DNA from: Caedimonas sp.
Lineage (GTDB): Bacteria > Pseudomonadota > Alphaproteobacteria > Caedimonadales > Caedimonadaceae
Assembly (NCBI GenBank): GCA_016794245.1
Contig: JAEUKR010000047.1
Span: 28,380 to 92,379, forward strand
Reading direction: 5' to 3'
DNA: 64,000 nt
Shown: in pieces, positions 1-11,368 of the stretch
Layout of the letters: each line of letters starts with the position of its first letter
How positions within the stretch are numbered: position 1 is the stretch's first letter
Made by a program: the position numbers and the translations under genes
Notes under the pieces: model-generated
What the model saw: the letters and a program-made list of their open reading frames with translations, nothing else
Told to the model about the DNA's origin: nothing
The model's database searches: none

Positions 1-263
<263 letters not shown>

Positions 264-299
264 TCACTTAATTGATAAAAACGTTTACAAACTATAATG

Positions 300-424
300 C
301 ATATCCAAAAGATTTCAAGAGTTGAGGACGCAGACACGCGATGAATAGCGCGCGACGTGCCTGAAGAAATCCGAAAAGAATCGCAAACGCCAGCGTCCCT
401 AAATCCTGAAAAGTGAAGGTGAGA
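300..424. repeat. Family A palindromic repeat, degenerate full-length copy
   Basis: Between ubiE and mutM. The left end resembles ATATCCAAAAGATTTCAAGA and the right end AAATCCTGAAAAGTGAAGG, the diverged inverted termini of family A. The central part is poorly conserved. Confidence 0.55.
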
Positions 425-455
425 GATCGGTTTTTTTGACGAGCGAGAGAATCAA

Positions 456-1343
456 ATGCCTGAACTTCCCGAAGTTGAAACGATTCGTCGTGAAATGAAA
501 AACGTTCTTTTGGGACAAACAATCCGAAAGATCGAGATTTCAGAAAGGCGCCTGAGAACGCTCATCCCTCTTGGCTTTGAGCAGGATCTTGAAAACCTGA
601 CCATCTCTTCCGTTGGTCGACGCGCCAAGTATATTCTGACAGGTTTTGAAAAAACATCTCTCACGCTTGTTATACACTTGGGGATGTCCGGGCGCGTTTT
701 TCTTCCCCTGCCCTCTTCTCATCATCATCCCCCAGAGCGCCAGAAGCATGAACATGTCATCTTTACCTTTGACTCAGGGCAACAGATGCGGTTTTTTGAT
801 CCACGGCGCTTTGGCTCAATGACACTTGGTTTGACGCCTGAGTCCCTTTTTCAAGGGGTAGGACCTGAACCATTGTCGGAAGAATTTGATGCAACTATCC
901 TAAAGGCCGCTCTTTTCAACAAAAAAACCTCAATCAAAGCCGCTCTCCTCGATCAGCGTGTGGTTGCAGGACTCGGCAATATTTATGTTTGTGAAGCTCT
1001 TCATATGGCTCGCATCCACCCTGAAAGGTTGGCCAAAGATCTGGTCCCGGATGAACACAGCGCGTTGGTCATTGCGATCAAGGATGTACTGCACAAAGCG
1101 ATCGCCGCGGGAGGTTCCACTTTGCGGGATTATAAACGTACTGATTGCGAGGCTGGAGCCTTTCAACATCATTTCAAGGTCTACAATCAGAGAGGAAAGA
1201 ATTGTCCAAGCTGCCACGAAAATGCCATTGAACGCATTCGCCAATCTGGCAGATCCACTTATTTTTGTAAAAGCTGCCAATCTTATGATAACCCGTTTGA
1301 TAGCAAAATGATTTCAGAAGTCTGGCAGGTAAAGAAGTCGTGA
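456..1343 (+). CDS. mutM: Formamidopyrimidine-DNA glycosylase (Fpg/MutM)
   Basis: A bifunctional base-excision repair enzyme that removes 8-oxoguanine and formamidopyrimidines and nicks the abasic site. The protein starts MPELPEVE, giving the catalytic Pro2 and Glu3. The C-terminal zinc finger has four cysteines at about 250, 253, 271 and 274 (CPSC...CKSC). At 295 residues it is slightly longer than the usual 270-280, with a tail of about 17 residues after the finger. It is divergent from ubiE across a family A repeat. Confidence 0.96.
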   Translation: MPELPEVETIRREMKNVLLGQTIRKIEISERRLRTLIPLGFEQDLENLTISSVGRRAKYILTGFEKTSLTLVIHLGMSGRVFLPLPSSHHHPPERQKHEHVIFTFDSGQQMRFFDPRRFGSMTLGLTPESLFQGVGPEPLSEEFDATILKAALFNKKTSIKAALLDQRVVAGLGNIYVCEALHMARIHPERLAKDLVPDEHSALVIAIKDVLHKAIAAGGSTLRDYKRTDCEAGAFQHHFKVYNQRGKNCPSCHENAIERIRQSGRSTYFCKSCQSYDNPFDSKMISEVWQVKKS

Positions 1344-1497
1344 ACTTCGTGCGACCGCTTATAAGATTTCATCATCAGAAATCACAAGAAGCATATTTTG
1401 CAAAATCGACCCTATGCCTGAACTTTAAAAAGGACTATGATAGGGCGATAGCTAAAAACGTTGGTTGAAAGAACGATAAAACGGGAAAACAAGAGAA

Positions 1498-1863
1498 ATG
1501 GCCGACCTGTTAAAAGAGTATCTGCCTATTTTTATTTTTATCGGCATTGCGCTTGGTTTGTCCGTGTTCATCCTTCTGCTTTCCTATTTTCGCGCTCCGC
1601 TCAAGCCCGATCCTGAAAAACTTTCTCCGTATGAGTGTGGCTTTGACGCTTTTTCAGATGCGCGCATAAAATTTGATGTGCGATTTTATCTTATCGCCAT
1701 TCTCTTTATCATCTTCGATCTGGAAGTTGCTTTTCTTTTTCCCTGGGCCATCAGCTTACGGGAAATTGGTATGACCGGCTTTTGGGCAATGATGATATTT
1801 CTGGGTATTTTAACGGTTGGTTTTATTTACGAATGGAAGAAGGGAGCGCTTGAGTGGGAGTAA
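1498..1863 (+). CDS. nuoA: NADH-quinone oxidoreductase subunit A
   Basis: A small membrane subunit of respiratory complex I, 121 residues with three predicted transmembrane helices (about 8-30, 61-84 and 91-113). The diagnostic loop [20 protein letters not shown] with its conserved cysteine sits between helices 1 and 2, followed by [12 protein letters not shown]. It is the first gene of the nuo operon; its stop overlaps the nuoB GTG start by 10 bases. Confidence 0.97.
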   Translation: MADLLKEYLPIFIFIGIALGLSVFILLLSYFRAPLKPDPEKLSPYECGFDAFSDARIKFDVRFYLIAILFIIFDLEVAFLFPWAISLREIGMTGFWAMMIFLGILTVGFIYEWKKGALEWE

Positions 1864-2411
1864 CAAAACCGTTTATGCCGCCAGAAAACGGGCATGACGA
1901 TGATCTGGCGCGTGCCCTTTATGATAACACAAACGAGCGTGGATATATCCTCACACAGGTTGATAAACTGGTGCATTGGGCGCAGGCTGGATCGCTTTGG
2001 CCGATGACCTTTGGGCTTGCCTGCTGCGCCGTCGAAATGATGCAGACAGCCGCAAGCCGTTACGACATTGACCGCTTCGGCCTGGTCTTCAGACCCAGCC
2101 CGCGCCAATCCGACGTCATGATCGTGGCGGGTACCCTGACCAATAAAATGGCCCCTGCCCTCCGCAAGGTTTATGATCAAATGCCGGAACCACGGTGGGT
2201 TATTTCGATGGGTTCCTGTGCCAACGGCGGTGGTTATTATCACTATTCCTATTCCGTCGTTCGGGGGTGTGATCGCATCATTCCTGTGGATATTTATGTT
2301 CCGGGATGCCCCCCCACCGCAGAAGCGCTGCTTTATGGAATTTTTCAGCTTCAACAAAAAATTCGCGGTCGGAAGACTTTTGTGCGCCCTCTCGATGGAG
2401 TCTCGGCATAA
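1854..2411 (+). CDS. nuoB: NADH-quinone oxidoreductase subunit B
   Basis: The complex I peripheral-arm subunit that holds the terminal [4Fe-4S] cluster N2. Ligands are visible as the tandem Cys57-Cys58 (LACCAVEMM), Cys122 (GSCANGG) and Cys152 (PGCPPT). Length is 185 residues. The start is GTG at 1854 inside the end of nuoA, and the TAA stop shares a base with the nuoC ATG, so translation is probably coupled. Confidence 0.97.
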   Translation: MGVTKPFMPPENGHDDDLARALYDNTNERGYILTQVDKLVHWAQAGSLWPMTFGLACCAVEMMQTAASRYDIDRFGLVFRPSPRQSDVMIVAGTLTNKMAPALRKVYDQMPEPRWVISMGSCANGGGYYHYSYSVVRGCDRIIPVDIYVPGCPPTAEALLYGIFQLQQKIRGRKTFVRPLDGVSA

Positions 2412-3040
2412 TGTCTCCTGGAGAAATGGCCTGCAAACTTGCAAACACCTTTGGGGAAGACTGTCTCTCTCATCACATCTGGCGGGATGAATTGACTCTG
2501 ACGGTTCAAAGTCATTCCATCGCCAAAATCCTGACGTACCTTCGCGATCACGGCGATTATCTTTTCAAGCAACTGATCGATCTTTGCGGCGTCGACTATC
2601 CCGATCGCGTCCAAAGATTTGAGGTCGTCTATCACTTGTTGAGCCTGAAATACAATCGCCGTCTTCGGCTCAAGGTTTATACGGACGAGAAAACGCCGAT
2701 ACCGTCGGCAACTTCGATCTATAGTTCCGCTAACTGGTGGGAACGTGAAGCGTGGGATCTGTTCGGAATTCAATTTGAAGGCCATCCTGATTTGCGGCGT
2801 CTTTTGACGGATTACGGTTTTGAAGGCCACCCTCTCAGAAAAGATTTTCCGCTGACGGGCTATGTGGAAGTGCATTACGATGACGAACAAAAACGGGTAG
2901 TTTATGATCAGGTGCAATTGCCTCAAGCGTATCGAAATTTCGATTTCCTGAGTCCCTGGGAAGGCATGACGCCTCTCTTGCCAGGAGACGAGAAAGCAAC
3001 AGACGGAAAAGCGATCGACAAGAAAGAAGATGTTGCATGA
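2411..3040 (+). CDS. nuoC: NADH-quinone oxidoreductase subunit C
   Basis: Complex I 30-kDa subunit, 209 residues, not fused to NuoD. Family signatures include [20 protein letters not shown], the [22 protein letters not shown] segment and [20 protein letters not shown]. The reading frame is open further upstream inside nuoB, but ATG 2411 overlapping the nuoB stop gives the family N-terminus. The last 25 or so residues are a charged, lysine-rich tail that overlaps nuoD by 4 bases. Confidence 0.96.
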   Translation: MSPGEMACKLANTFGEDCLSHHIWRDELTLTVQSHSIAKILTYLRDHGDYLFKQLIDLCGVDYPDRVQRFEVVYHLLSLKYNRRLRLKVYTDEKTPIPSATSIYSSANWWEREAWDLFGIQFEGHPDLRRLLTDYGFEGHPLRKDFPLTGYVEVHYDDEQKRVVYDQVQLPQAYRNFDFLSPWEGMTPLLPGDEKATDGKAIDKKEDVA

Positions 3041-4224
3041 GCGCCAACCAGGACACCAAAAGCTATTCGTATTGTCTCAACTTTGGCCCCCAGCACCCTG
3101 CTGCTCATGGCGTCCTGCGCCTTATTCTGGAAATGGATGGAGAAGTCATTACCCGCGCCGATCCCCATATCGGGTTTTTGCATCGAGGGACGGAAAAGCT
3201 GATCGAGCACAAGACATATCTTCAGGCGTTGCCTTATTTTGATCGCCTCGATTATGTCTCTCCCCTGTGTCAGGAGCATGCTTTTGCCCTGGCCGTCGAA
3301 CGTCTCCTGGGATTGACGGTTCCGCTGCGCGGTCAGTACATTCGGGTACTGTTTTCAGAAATCACGAGAGTACTGAATCATTTACTCAATATCACGACAT
3401 TCGCGCTCGATTGCGGCGCCATGACTCCCTTTCTGTGGGGATTCGAGGATCGGGAATGTTTGATGGAGTTTTACGAAAGAGTCTCTGGCGCACGTCTTCA
3501 TGCGAACTACTTTCGGCCTGGCGGCGTTCATCGGGATATGCCCGCAGGGCTTGCCGAGGATATTCAGGCTTTCTTCACAAAATTTCCTCAACATCTCGAT
3601 GATATGGAAAACCTGTTGACTGACAATCGTATTTTTAAACAGCGGACCGTCGATATTGGGATTGTGACGCCAGAGCAAGCGCTCGATTGGGGTTTTACAG
3701 GTCCTATGCTGCGGGCTTCGGGGATTCCGTGGGATCTCAGACGATCGCAGCCGTATGACGTGTATAGTCACCTGAAGTTTCTTGTTCCTACCGGTGAAAA
3801 TGGCGATTGCTATGATCGCTATCTTGTACGTATGGCAGAGATGCGTGAAAGCGTGTCGATTATCATGCAATGCCTTGAACAGATGCCTGAAGGCCCCGTG
3901 ATGACGTCTGATCGCAAGGTGGCGCCTCCTCCGCGGGCTGAGATGAAACAGTCGATGGAGGCGCTTATTCATCACTTTAAACTTTATACGGAAGGCTATC
4001 ATGTGCCGTCAGGGGAAACATACGTCTGTGTCGAGGCTCCCAAGGGAGAATTCGGCGTTTATCTTGTTTCCGATGGTACAAACAAACCTTATCGCTGCAA
4101 GATTCGAGCACCCAGCTTTGCTTTTCTACAGGGAACGGATTTTATGTCAAAGGGGCATATGCTTGCAGATGCCGTTGCGATCATTGGCTCAATGGATATT
4201 GTGTTTGGAGAAATCGATCGGTGA
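3037..4224 (+). CDS. nuoD: NADH-quinone oxidoreductase subunit D
   Basis: Complex I 49-kDa subunit, 395 residues, related to NiFe-hydrogenase large subunits; with NuoB it forms the quinone-binding site. Landmarks are [15 protein letters not shown] near the N-terminus, [22 protein letters not shown], and the C-terminal [14 protein letters not shown]. The length is standard. It overlaps nuoC by 4 bases and the nuoE GTG start by 4 bases. Confidence 0.97.
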   Translation: MSANQDTKSYSYCLNFGPQHPAAHGVLRLILEMDGEVITRADPHIGFLHRGTEKLIEHKTYLQALPYFDRLDYVSPLCQEHAFALAVERLLGLTVPLRGQYIRVLFSEITRVLNHLLNITTFALDCGAMTPFLWGFEDRECLMEFYERVSGARLHANYFRPGGVHRDMPAGLAEDIQAFFTKFPQHLDDMENLLTDNRIFKQRTVDIGIVTPEQALDWGFTGPMLRASGIPWDLRRSQPYDVYSHLKFLVPTGENGDCYDRYLVRMAEMRESVSIIMQCLEQMPEGPVMTSDRKVAPPPRAEMKQSMEALIHHFKLYTEGYHVPSGETYVCVEAPKGEFGVYLVSDGTNKPYRCKIRAPSFAFLQGTDFMSKGHMLADAVAIIGSMDIVFGEIDR

Positions 4225-4919
4225 AAAAACAATTAACCGCGCAGGGAAAGCCTTTTGAATTTACGCCGGAAAACCTTGAGAAAGCCGCGGCTCTGATCAT
4301 GCGCTATCCAGAGGGACGACAGGGAAGCGCTCTTGTTCCCCTGCTCGATCTGGCGCAACGCCAGACGGGAGGATGGCTCCCCCAGGAAGCGATCGAATAT
4401 GTCGCCCGCTATCTGGGTCTTTCTTTTATGCAGGGCTATGAAGTGGCGAGCTTTTATTCGATGTTCAATCTTTCTCCGGTTGGAAAATATTTTGTCCAGG
4501 TTTGTACGACGACTCCCTGTCAATTGAGGGGGGCGATGGACGTTCTGAAAGCCTGTGATGACTTTATGGGTGGCGGTTTCGGCGTTCCTCAAGGCCAACC
4601 GAGCAACAATGACGGTCTCTTTTCCGTCTGTGAGGTAGAGTGTCTGGGCGCCTGCGTCAATGGGCCTGTCGTACAGATCAATGACGCCTATTACGAGGAT
4701 CTTGATAGTGTGAAAATGACAGAGATTCTTTGCATGCTTAAAATGGGAAAGACCGTTGATTCCGGTTCACAAATCGGACGTCAGGGTTCGGCTCCTGAAG
4801 GAGGCCCCCAAGTCTTGAAGTTTGATTCTGACTCTACGCCCAATCCTGATTCTGAATTTACAGAATCTATCGCGAACATGGATACGGATATAGATGTAGA
4901 TAAAGGACGAACCTTGTAA
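4221..4919 (+). CDS. nuoE: NADH-quinone oxidoreductase subunit E
   Basis: The 24-kDa [2Fe-2S] subunit of the NADH dehydrogenase module. Cluster N1a ligands are Cys95, Cys100 (CTTTPC), Cys141 and Cys145 (ECLGAC). The start is GTG overlapping the nuoD stop. At 232 residues it is longer than most because of an acidic Ser/Asp/Thr-rich tail after about residue 185, with no recognisable fold. It shares one base with the nuoF start. Confidence 0.95.
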   Translation: MKKQLTAQGKPFEFTPENLEKAAALIMRYPEGRQGSALVPLLDLAQRQTGGWLPQEAIEYVARYLGLSFMQGYEVASFYSMFNLSPVGKYFVQVCTTTPCQLRGAMDVLKACDDFMGGGFGVPQGQPSNNDGLFSVCEVECLGACVNGPVVQINDAYYEDLDSVKMTEILCMLKMGKTVDSGSQIGRQGSAPEGGPQVLKFDSDSTPNPDSEFTESIANMDTDIDVDKGRTL

Positions 4920-6184
4920 TGCTTAAAGATAAAGATCGAATCTTTACCAACCTTTATGGTCAGCGGGACTGGCAATTGAAGGGCGCGCGTGCGCGTGGGG
5001 ACTGGCAAGGAACGGGTGACCTGATCAGACAAAAAAACCGTGAAGGGATTATTCAGGACGTCATCGCATCGGGTCTGAGGGGTCGAAGTGGCGCCGGTTT
5101 TCCCACGGGCAAAAAATGGACTCTTCTGCCTCCTCTTGGCTCTTTACCGCGTTATCTGGTGATCAATGCGGACGAAAGCGAGCCGGGGACATGCAAAGAT
5201 CGTGATATTCTGCGCTATGAGCCTCATAAACTGATTGAAGGCGCGTTGCTCTCAAGCTTTGCGATTCACGCGCACCACGCCTATATTTATATCCGAGGCG
5301 AGTATTATCGCGAAGCTGAACATTTACAATACGCCATAGATGAAGCGTATGACGCGCGTCTGTTGGGAAAGGATGCCGCAGGATCAGGCTGGGATTTTGA
5401 TCTTTATATCCATCGGGGCGCCGGCGCTTACATTTGCGGCGAAGAGACCGCCTTACTGGAGAGTCTAGAAGGACACAAGGGTTTGCCTCGGTTGAAACCT
5501 CCCTTTCCTGCGGTGATGGGCCTTTATGGTTGTCCTACCATCATCAATAATGTCGAAACGATCGCGGTTGTGCCGACCCTTCTTCGGCGTGGCGCTTCGT
5601 GGTTTTCCAGCATAGGCACGCCCCAAAGTACAGGCACAAAAATCTTTTGTATCTCTGGTCATGTCAATAAACCCTGCAATGTGGAAGAAGCTCTTGGAAT
5701 TCCGCTCAGGACGCTGATTGAAACGTATGCGGGTGGCGTTCGCGGCGGCTGGGATAACCTGCTTGCCGTGATCCCCGGCGGTTCTTCGGTTCAGCTCATC
5801 CCGAAAGAGGTTTGCGATACAGTCACCATGGACTATGAATCGCTGCACACGCAAAAGAGCGGCTTGGGAACGGCCGGGGTTATCGTGATGGATAAAACGA
5901 CGGATATTCTTCAGGCCATAACCCGCATTGCCAGATTTTACATGCATGAAAGCTGTGGTCAATGCACGCCCTGTCGTGAAGGAACGGGGTGGATGTGGCG
6001 GATGTTGACGCGATTGTCGAAAGGTGAAGGATCAAGCGCGGATATTGATCTGCTTCTTGACGTCACACATCAGATTGAAGGACATACGATTTGTGGCTTG
6101 GGGGAAGCTGCGGCGTGGCCAATCCAGGGCCTTGTCCGACACTTCAGGAAAGAGATCGAACAGCGGCAGAGGAAAGCGGCGTGA
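4919..6184 (+). CDS. nuoF: NADH-quinone oxidoreductase subunit F
   Basis: The 51-kDa subunit that oxidises NADH with FMN and passes electrons to cluster N3. Visible motifs are the nucleotide-binding [13 protein letters not shown], the FMN-associated [19 protein letters not shown], and the N3 ligands Cys346, Cys349, Cys352 ([12 protein letters not shown]) with Cys392 (TICGLGEA). Length is 421 residues, standard for the family. It is separated from nuoG by 24 bases. Confidence 0.97.
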   Translation: MLKDKDRIFTNLYGQRDWQLKGARARGDWQGTGDLIRQKNREGIIQDVIASGLRGRSGAGFPTGKKWTLLPPLGSLPRYLVINADESEPGTCKDRDILRYEPHKLIEGALLSSFAIHAHHAYIYIRGEYYREAEHLQYAIDEAYDARLLGKDAAGSGWDFDLYIHRGAGAYICGEETALLESLEGHKGLPRLKPPFPAVMGLYGCPTIINNVETIAVVPTLLRRGASWFSSIGTPQSTGTKIFCISGHVNKPCNVEEALGIPLRTLIETYAGGVRGGWDNLLAVIPGGSSVQLIPKEVCDTVTMDYESLHTQKSGLGTAGVIVMDKTTDILQAITRIARFYMHESCGQCTPCREGTGWMWRMLTRLSKGEGSSADIDLLLDVTHQIEGHTICGLGEAAAWPIQGLVRHFRKEIEQRQRKAA

Positions 6185-6208
6185 GGCAGGATAAAACGGC
6201 AAAAGAAC

Positions 6209-8401
6209 ATGGCAAAAAAAGATAATAGTCAAACGATGGTCAAATTAAAGATTGATAACCAGGAGATCGAGGTTCCTGAAGGAACTACCGTTTTGCAAGC
6301 GGCACAGCGGCTGAACATTGAAGTACCCGTCTTTTGTTATCATCCCCGTTTGGCGATTGCCGGCAACTGTCGGATGTGTCTGGTTGAGATGGAAAAGTCG
6401 CCCAAGCCGATTGCAAGTTGCGCCATGCCAGCCACCGAGGGCATGGTTATTTATACGCATACGCCCATGGTTGAAAAGGCCCGTCGCGGTGTGCTGGAAT
6501 TTCTGCTCATCAATCATCCTCTGGACTGCCCCATTTGCGATCAGGGGGGGGAATGCGATCTCCAGGACATCACGATGTCCTATGGCCCTTCGATGAGCCG
6601 TTTTAAAGAAAACAAGCGCGTCGTCCCGGAAAAGCCAATGGGTCCCCTGATCAAGACGTTTATGACCCGCTGCATTCACTGCATGCGCTGTGTCCGATTC
6701 GCCAACGATATCGCGGGGGTTCGCGAGCTTGGCGCGGTGGGACGGGGAGAAGACGTTGAAATCACAAGTTATCTGGATCAGTCCATCACGTCGGAACTTT
6801 CCGGCAACATGGTTGATATCTGCCCTGTCGGCGCCCTGACCTCCCGTCCCTATTCCTTCAAGGGACGCCCCTGGGATCTTGTCAAGACAGAGTCGATTGA
6901 TGTCATGGATGCCGTAGGAAGCAACATTCGCATTGACACGTACGGGATGAAGGTTATTCGCATTTTGCCCCGGCTTCATGAGGAGATTAATGAAGAGTGG
7001 ATCTCGGACAAAACGCGCTATGCCTGTGATGGTCTCGCGCGTCAACGTCTTGATTGTCCTTACGTGCGCAAGAACGGCAACCTTCAACCCGTCTCATGGG
7101 AAGAGGCGTTTGAAGTCATACGCGAGAAAGTTTCACCCCTTAAGGGAACAGAGATGGCAGCATTGGCAGGGGATATGGCCGATGTCGAATCCATGATGGC
7201 GCTGAAAGATCTGATGATGAGATTGAAATCGCCTCATATGGATTGCCGTCAGGACGGCGCCCTGTTCTTCCCGCGGCATCGGGCGAGTTATCTTTTTAAT
7301 ACGACGATTGCCGGTATTGAATCAGCCGACATCTGTCTGATTATTGACAGCGCCGTTCGCCAGGAAGCTCCGTTGATTCATGCCCGTTTGCGCAAGAGAT
7401 ATCTGACGGGAGATTTTAAAGTCTTCTACCTGGGAGGCAAGCTCCCTGAGGATCGCGGCTTTACGTTCCCCGTTGAAAATCTGGGCGATGACCCTGCTGT
7501 CCTGAACAGGATTCTGGGGGGTACTCATCCTCTTGCAGGGTTCTTCAAACAGGCACAGCATCCGATGGTGATCATAGGTCAATCCGCTCTTCGCAGATCT
7601 GATGGTACCGCGATTCTGCAAAAATGCCAGAAAATCGCAGAAAAATTTAAACTGGTGAAAGAAGGCTGGAATGGCTTTAATGTGCTCCACCAGGCAGCGG
7701 CCCGTGTGGGAGGGTTGGATATTGGATTTGTTCCGACCGATAAAGGATATGCGATGCGCGATATCCTGAAGGCTTGTCAGGAAGGAAAGATCAAGCTTCT
7801 TTACCTTTTAGGAGCGGATGAAATCGAGGCGCCGGCGTTTGGTGACGTCTTCGTCATTTATCAGGGACATCATGGCGATCGTGGCGCGCATCGTGCGGAC
7901 GTGATCTTGCCGGGGGCGGCCTATAGCGAAAAAGAAGCGACCTATGTCAATACGGAAGGCCGTGTTCAGGTGACATCGCAAGCTTTATTCCCGCCAGGCG
8001 AAGCCAAGGAAGATTGGCGAATCATTCGCGCCTTGTCGGAAAAACTGGGGGAGAGATTGCCCTATGACACACTTGCGGACGTCCGCCGAACCATGGTGTC
8101 CGTCAATCCGATTTTTGCCCGTATAGATGAAATCGTACCGGCCTCGTGGACGCCTGATTTTTCTCTTGAGGAAGGACAGGAACAGGACATGCAGAAAACG
8201 CGGAATAAACAGAAAGAGCAGAAAGAACCAAGAGCGAGAGAACTGATGAACGTCCCGTTTGCTTGCCATACCTTTAATTTTTATATGACCGATCCCATCT
8301 CGCGCGCTTCGGAAACAATGGCTACATGCATACGAGAATTAGCGCCAGACGATCACGTCTGCAAAGACTTAAAAAATTCACGGGGAGGAAAGCCTTTATG
8401 A
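6209..8401 (+). CDS. nuoG: NADH-quinone oxidoreductase subunit G
   Basis: The large iron-sulfur subunit of complex I (730 residues). Cluster ligands read in order: N1b Cys43, Cys54, Cys57, Cys71; N5 His103, Cys107, Cys110, Cys116 ([14 protein letters not shown]); N4 Cys155, Cys158, Cys161 plus the later cysteine in DICPVGAL. A molybdopterin-oxidoreductase-like domain follows. Near residues 655-680 there is a Gln/Lys-rich linker before the terminal [14 protein letters not shown] segment. ATG 6209 is preceded by a weak AGGA; ATG 6236 is an alternative. It overlaps nuoH by 4 bases. Confidence 0.95.
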   Translation: MAKKDNSQTMVKLKIDNQEIEVPEGTTVLQAAQRLNIEVPVFCYHPRLAIAGNCRMCLVEMEKSPKPIASCAMPATEGMVIYTHTPMVEKARRGVLEFLLINHPLDCPICDQGGECDLQDITMSYGPSMSRFKENKRVVPEKPMGPLIKTFMTRCIHCMRCVRFANDIAGVRELGAVGRGEDVEITSYLDQSITSELSGNMVDICPVGALTSRPYSFKGRPWDLVKTESIDVMDAVGSNIRIDTYGMKVIRILPRLHEEINEEWISDKTRYACDGLARQRLDCPYVRKNGNLQPVSWEEAFEVIREKVSPLKGTEMAALAGDMADVESMMALKDLMMRLKSPHMDCRQDGALFFPRHRASYLFNTTIAGIESADICLIIDSAVRQEAPLIHARLRKRYLTGDFKVFYLGGKLPEDRGFTFPVENLGDDPAVLNRILGGTHPLAGFFKQAQHPMVIIGQSALRRSDGTAILQKCQKIAEKFKLVKEGWNGFNVLHQAAARVGGLDIGFVPTDKGYAMRDILKACQEGKIKLLYLLGADEIEAPAFGDVFVIYQGHHGDRGAHRADVILPGAAYSEKEATYVNTEGRVQVTSQALFPPGEAKEDWRIIRALSEKLGERLPYDTLADVRRTMVSVNPIFARIDEIVPASWTPDFSLEEGQEQDMQKTRNKQKEQKEPRARELMNVPFACHTFNFYMTDPISRASETMATCIRELAPDDHVCKDLKNSRGGKPL

Positions 8402-9411
8402 TTGAAATCTGGCAGGAAATTCTCCCTCTTGTCCGTATTGCAGGACAGATTCTCTTGATCGTAATTCCCCTGATTCTGGCAGTCGCGTATTTAACGTATA
8501 TCGAACGTAAAGTGATTGCGGCGATGCAACTGCGCATAGGACCTAATTATGTGGGGCCTTTTGGTTTGCTTCAACCGATTGCGGATGCTCTTAAATTGCT
8601 TCATAAAGAGCCGATCATTCCCACAAAGGCGAATCCCGTGTTGTTTCTCTCTGCGCCTGTGATTACCTTTACGTTAAGTTTGCTTGCCTGGGCGGTCATT
8701 CCTCTTGGACCGGATTTCGTGCTGGCGAATATTAACGTCGGGGTTCTGTATTTGTTTGCCATTTCGTCGCTCAGTGTCTACGGCATCATCATTGCCGGAT
8801 GGGCGAGCAACTCGAAATATCCCTTCTTAGGCGCCTTGCGCTCAGCGGCTCAAATGGTCTCGTATGAAATTTCCATTGGTTTTGTGATGATTACGGTGCT
8901 TTTGTGTACAGGCTCGCTTAACTTGCGACAAATCGTCCTCGCCCAACAGAATATGTGGTTTGTCATCCCTCTTTTTCCGATGTTTGTAATCTTTTTTATC
9001 TCAATCCTTGCCGAGACCAACCGCGCACCTTTTGATTTGCCTGAAGCGGAAGCCGAATTGGTCGCAGGGTATAACGTTGAATATTCTTCGATGCCCTTTG
9101 CGCTGTTCTTTCTGGGCGAATATGCCAACATGATCCTTATGAGCGCCATGACGTCCATTCTGTTTTTAGGAGGCTGGCTTCCTCCCTGTAATAGGGCGCC
9201 ATTTACCTATATCCCTGGATTTGTCTGGTTCGCTTTGAAGATTTCCCTGATTTTGTTCCTTTTCTTATGGGTTCGCGCGACTTTGCCGCGTTATCGCTAT
9301 GATCAATTGATGCATCTGGGCTGGAAGGTGTTTTTGCCCTTTACGCTTGTCTCTGTTATTGTTGTGTCAAGTTTTCTTGTGTATTTTGATAAATTACCGA
9401 CGCAAGGATGA
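8398..9411 (+). CDS. nuoH: NADH-quinone oxidoreductase subunit H
   Basis: A membrane subunit at the interface with the quinone chamber, 337 residues and about eight transmembrane helices. Signatures are [18 protein letters not shown] after helix 1 and the acidic loop [20 protein letters not shown]. The frame extends upstream into nuoG, but ATG 8398 has a clear GGGGAGGA site 8-9 bases ahead and gives the normal N-terminus. Confidence 0.96.
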   Translation: MIEIWQEILPLVRIAGQILLIVIPLILAVAYLTYIERKVIAAMQLRIGPNYVGPFGLLQPIADALKLLHKEPIIPTKANPVLFLSAPVITFTLSLLAWAVIPLGPDFVLANINVGVLYLFAISSLSVYGIIIAGWASNSKYPFLGALRSAAQMVSYEISIGFVMITVLLCTGSLNLRQIVLAQQNMWFVIPLFPMFVIFFISILAETNRAPFDLPEAEAELVAGYNVEYSSMPFALFFLGEYANMILMSAMTSILFLGGWLPPCNRAPFTYIPGFVWFALKISLILFLFLWVRATLPRYRYDQLMHLGWKVFLPFTLVSVIVVSSFLVYFDKLPTQG

Positions 9412-9415
9412 AACA

Positions 9416-9907
9416 ATGGTAAACATTAGACAAACGCTCAAATCTTTCATTCTGATCGACATCATCAGAGGTATGGGCGTCACGCTTCGGTACATGTTCA
9501 AGCGGAAGGTCACCCTTCAATATCCTTTGGAAAAGAGCGCGATCAGCCCCCGGATGCGCGGCGAACATGCCCTGCGCCGTTATGCCAATGGCGAAGAACG
9601 ATGTATTGCCTGCAAGCTTTGCGAGGCCGTATGTCCGGCGCAAGCCATCAGCATTGATGCCGATGTCCGTATTGATGGCAGCCGCAGAACAACCCGGTAT
9701 GATATTGACATGACAAAATGTATCTACTGTGGGCTTTGCCAGGAAGCTTGTCCCGTGGATGCAATCGTCGAAGGCCCCAATGTTGAGTTTGCCACTGAAA
9801 CCCACGAAGAACTCTTTTATAACAAAAACAGGCTTCTCGATAATGGCGCCCAATGGGAATCATTATTAGCTGAAAACATCAAACTGTCGAATAATAGAAT
9901 AGTATAA
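9416..9907 (+). CDS. nuoI: NADH-quinone oxidoreductase subunit I
   Basis: Ferredoxin-like complex I subunit with clusters N6a and N6b. The two [4Fe-4S] motifs are [12 protein letters not shown] (Cys63, 66, 69, 73) and [12 protein letters not shown] (Cys102, 105, 108, 112). It has 163 residues from ATG 9416, four bases after the nuoH stop. It is the last nuo gene here: nuoJ-nuoN, normally contiguous, do not follow. Confidence 0.96.
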   Translation: MVNIRQTLKSFILIDIIRGMGVTLRYMFKRKVTLQYPLEKSAISPRMRGEHALRRYANGEERCIACKLCEAVCPAQAISIDADVRIDGSRRTTRYDIDMTKCIYCGLCQEACPVDAIVEGPNVEFATETHEELFYNKNRLLDNGAQWESLLAENIKLSNNRIV

Positions 9908-9935
9908 AGTATTATCTTATTGAAAAAGATATTTT

Positions 9936-11219
9936 ATGAGAAAAATGTTACATAAATGCACCACGACGATGCACGCCATCCAAGCCGAACTACAGCGATC
10001 GAAAGAGTCGATCCAGACACTCAGCGAACGCTATCATCTAAATCCTAAAACCGTCCTCAAATGGAAACACCCGGACAGCGTGGACGACACACCGATGGAC
10101 GTCACAGTGTCAGAAAGTGCGAAGCTAAGTGGAGCCGATGGTATCAGAGGGTTAGCGTGCCTAATCGTGTTAATTACGCACGCAGTAAATATGTTTTTCA
10201 TCGGAACACCCTACCTGCATGGGACAGGAAGAATCGGCGTGTGGCTCTTTTTCGTGCTGAGCGCATTCTTGCTCACCTATAAGTTTGAAAGGTCTGGCTT
10301 TAGTTTATTATCCATTTCAAACTATGTCATTGGGCGAGTTCTTCGAATAATTCCTCTTTTCTTAATTTCTGTTGTTGTCTACAGGTTATTGAGAACGGCT
10401 GGCATAAAAACCTGGAGCGACGTCTTAGATGCGATTTTGTTTAGAAAAGCATATGCTCACCTCTGGACAATTCCTGTAGAGTTTAAGTTCTATATGTGGC
10501 TTCCCTTTATTGTATTTTTATTAATCCACATAAGGAAAAAATTTGGTGTTATTGGAATGACTACTTTCTTTGTTTTTTCAGTAATTGTTCAGCAATCTAT
10601 CTGGCCATATTGGAAAGCTCCAAACTACGTTATTGAATCTTATTGGTATTATCCCTGTTTTGGTTGGGGTATCTTTCTTGCGATATCTCTAAGAGATCTT
10701 GAAAGATATATGACCAACAATGTCGCAAATTTTCTTTCTTTTCTGGTGCTTATTGTCTTGGCTTTAGCGATTCCAGGTATCAGGCATGTGATTCTTGCAG
10801 CGCCTGTTGAGAGCCTCCGTGGGAACCAATTTTTATTCATTGGTCTGGCATGGGCAGTTTTTATTGCATGTTCCATCAATGGCAAAGGTTGGGCGGGGTA
10901 TTTAGTAAAGGCTCGCTTTTTAAGGAAGCTGGGACATCGAAGTTATTCCATTTACCTTTTTCACTGGCTGGTCTATAAAACACTGAGTCGATTCTTCCCC
11001 AATAATTTTCTCGCGATGCTTGCCAGCTTTCTAGGCGCGATTTCATTAGGGACTCTGGTATATAATTTCATAGAGCGTCCTATTGAGGATTTTCGTCACA
11101 ATTCGCAGAAAAATATGACTGAAAACTTGACTCAGAATGGTTTTGTTGCATCTGTGAAAATTTTGTTCAAATGGCAAAAATGCCAATTCTTGAAGGCCGT
11201 GAAAAACATAGGTTTCTAA
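9936..11219 (+). CDS. Chimeric protein: IS481-type transposase N-terminus fused to acyltransferase-3 domain
   Basis: Residues about 7-54 match the N-terminal helix-turn-helix of IS481-family transposases (AIQAELQRSKESIQTLSERY, then LNPKTVLKWK and DDTPM). From about residue 64 the protein becomes a multi-pass acyltransferase-3 family enzyme: GADGIRGLACLIVLITHAV contains the conserved Arg71 and His82, and about ten hydrophobic helices follow up to 390. Such enzymes O-acylate surface polysaccharides or peptidoglycan; the substrate here is unknown. The junction is in frame. The acyltransferase part looks more AT-rich than its neighbours, suggesting transfer. ATG 10092 could serve as a start without the IS part. 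Confidence 0.8.
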   Translation: MRKMLHKCTTTMHAIQAELQRSKESIQTLSERYHLNPKTVLKWKHPDSVDDTPMDVTVSESAKLSGADGIRGLACLIVLITHAVNMFFIGTPYLHGTGRIGVWLFFVLSAFLLTYKFERSGFSLLSISNYVIGRVLRIIPLFLISVVVYRLLRTAGIKTWSDVLDAILFRKAYAHLWTIPVEFKFYMWLPFIVFLLIHIRKKFGVIGMTTFFVFSVIVQQSIWPYWKAPNYVIESYWYYPCFGWGIFLAISLRDLERYMTNNVANFLSFLVLIVLALAIPGIRHVILAAPVESLRGNQFLFIGLAWAVFIACSINGKGWAGYLVKARFLRKLGHRSYSIYLFHWLVYKTLSRFFPNNFLAMLASFLGAISLGTLVYNFIERPIEDFRHNSQKNMTENLTQNGFVASVKILFKWQKCQFLKAVKNIGF

Positions 11220-11250
11220 TTTTATAAACGCCTCAAATCCCTCTTATTTT

Positions 11251-11276
11251 CCCAGATGCGATAGAGGTCTGTCATG
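11251..11276 (+). repeat. Family B repeat fragment
   Basis: Reads CCAGATGCGATAGAGGTCTG, matching the family B core (CATATCTG followed by AGAGGTCT) in degenerate form. It lies between the chimeric gene and ychF. Confidence 0.4.
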
Positions 11277-11319
11277 TACGTAGGGTACGCTTCGCAGGAT
11301 TCACTCCTTATCTGCCAAC

Positions 11320-11346
11320 CCAGATTTCGCAATTCTTAGGGTATAT
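11320..11346 (+). repeat. Family A repeat, right-end fragment
   Basis: AGATTTCGCAATTCTTAGGGTATAT resembles the right terminus of family A (GATTTTGAAAG-CGAAGGGTAT). Only this end is recognisable. Confidence 0.45.
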
Positions 11347-11368
11347 TCATCTTGAATCTTGTTTCGCT

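Noticed and set aside
6245..7087. 280-codon antisense frame within nuoG
   Set aside because: A shadow frame opposite iron-sulfur motifs of nuoG, with no ribosome site or domain.
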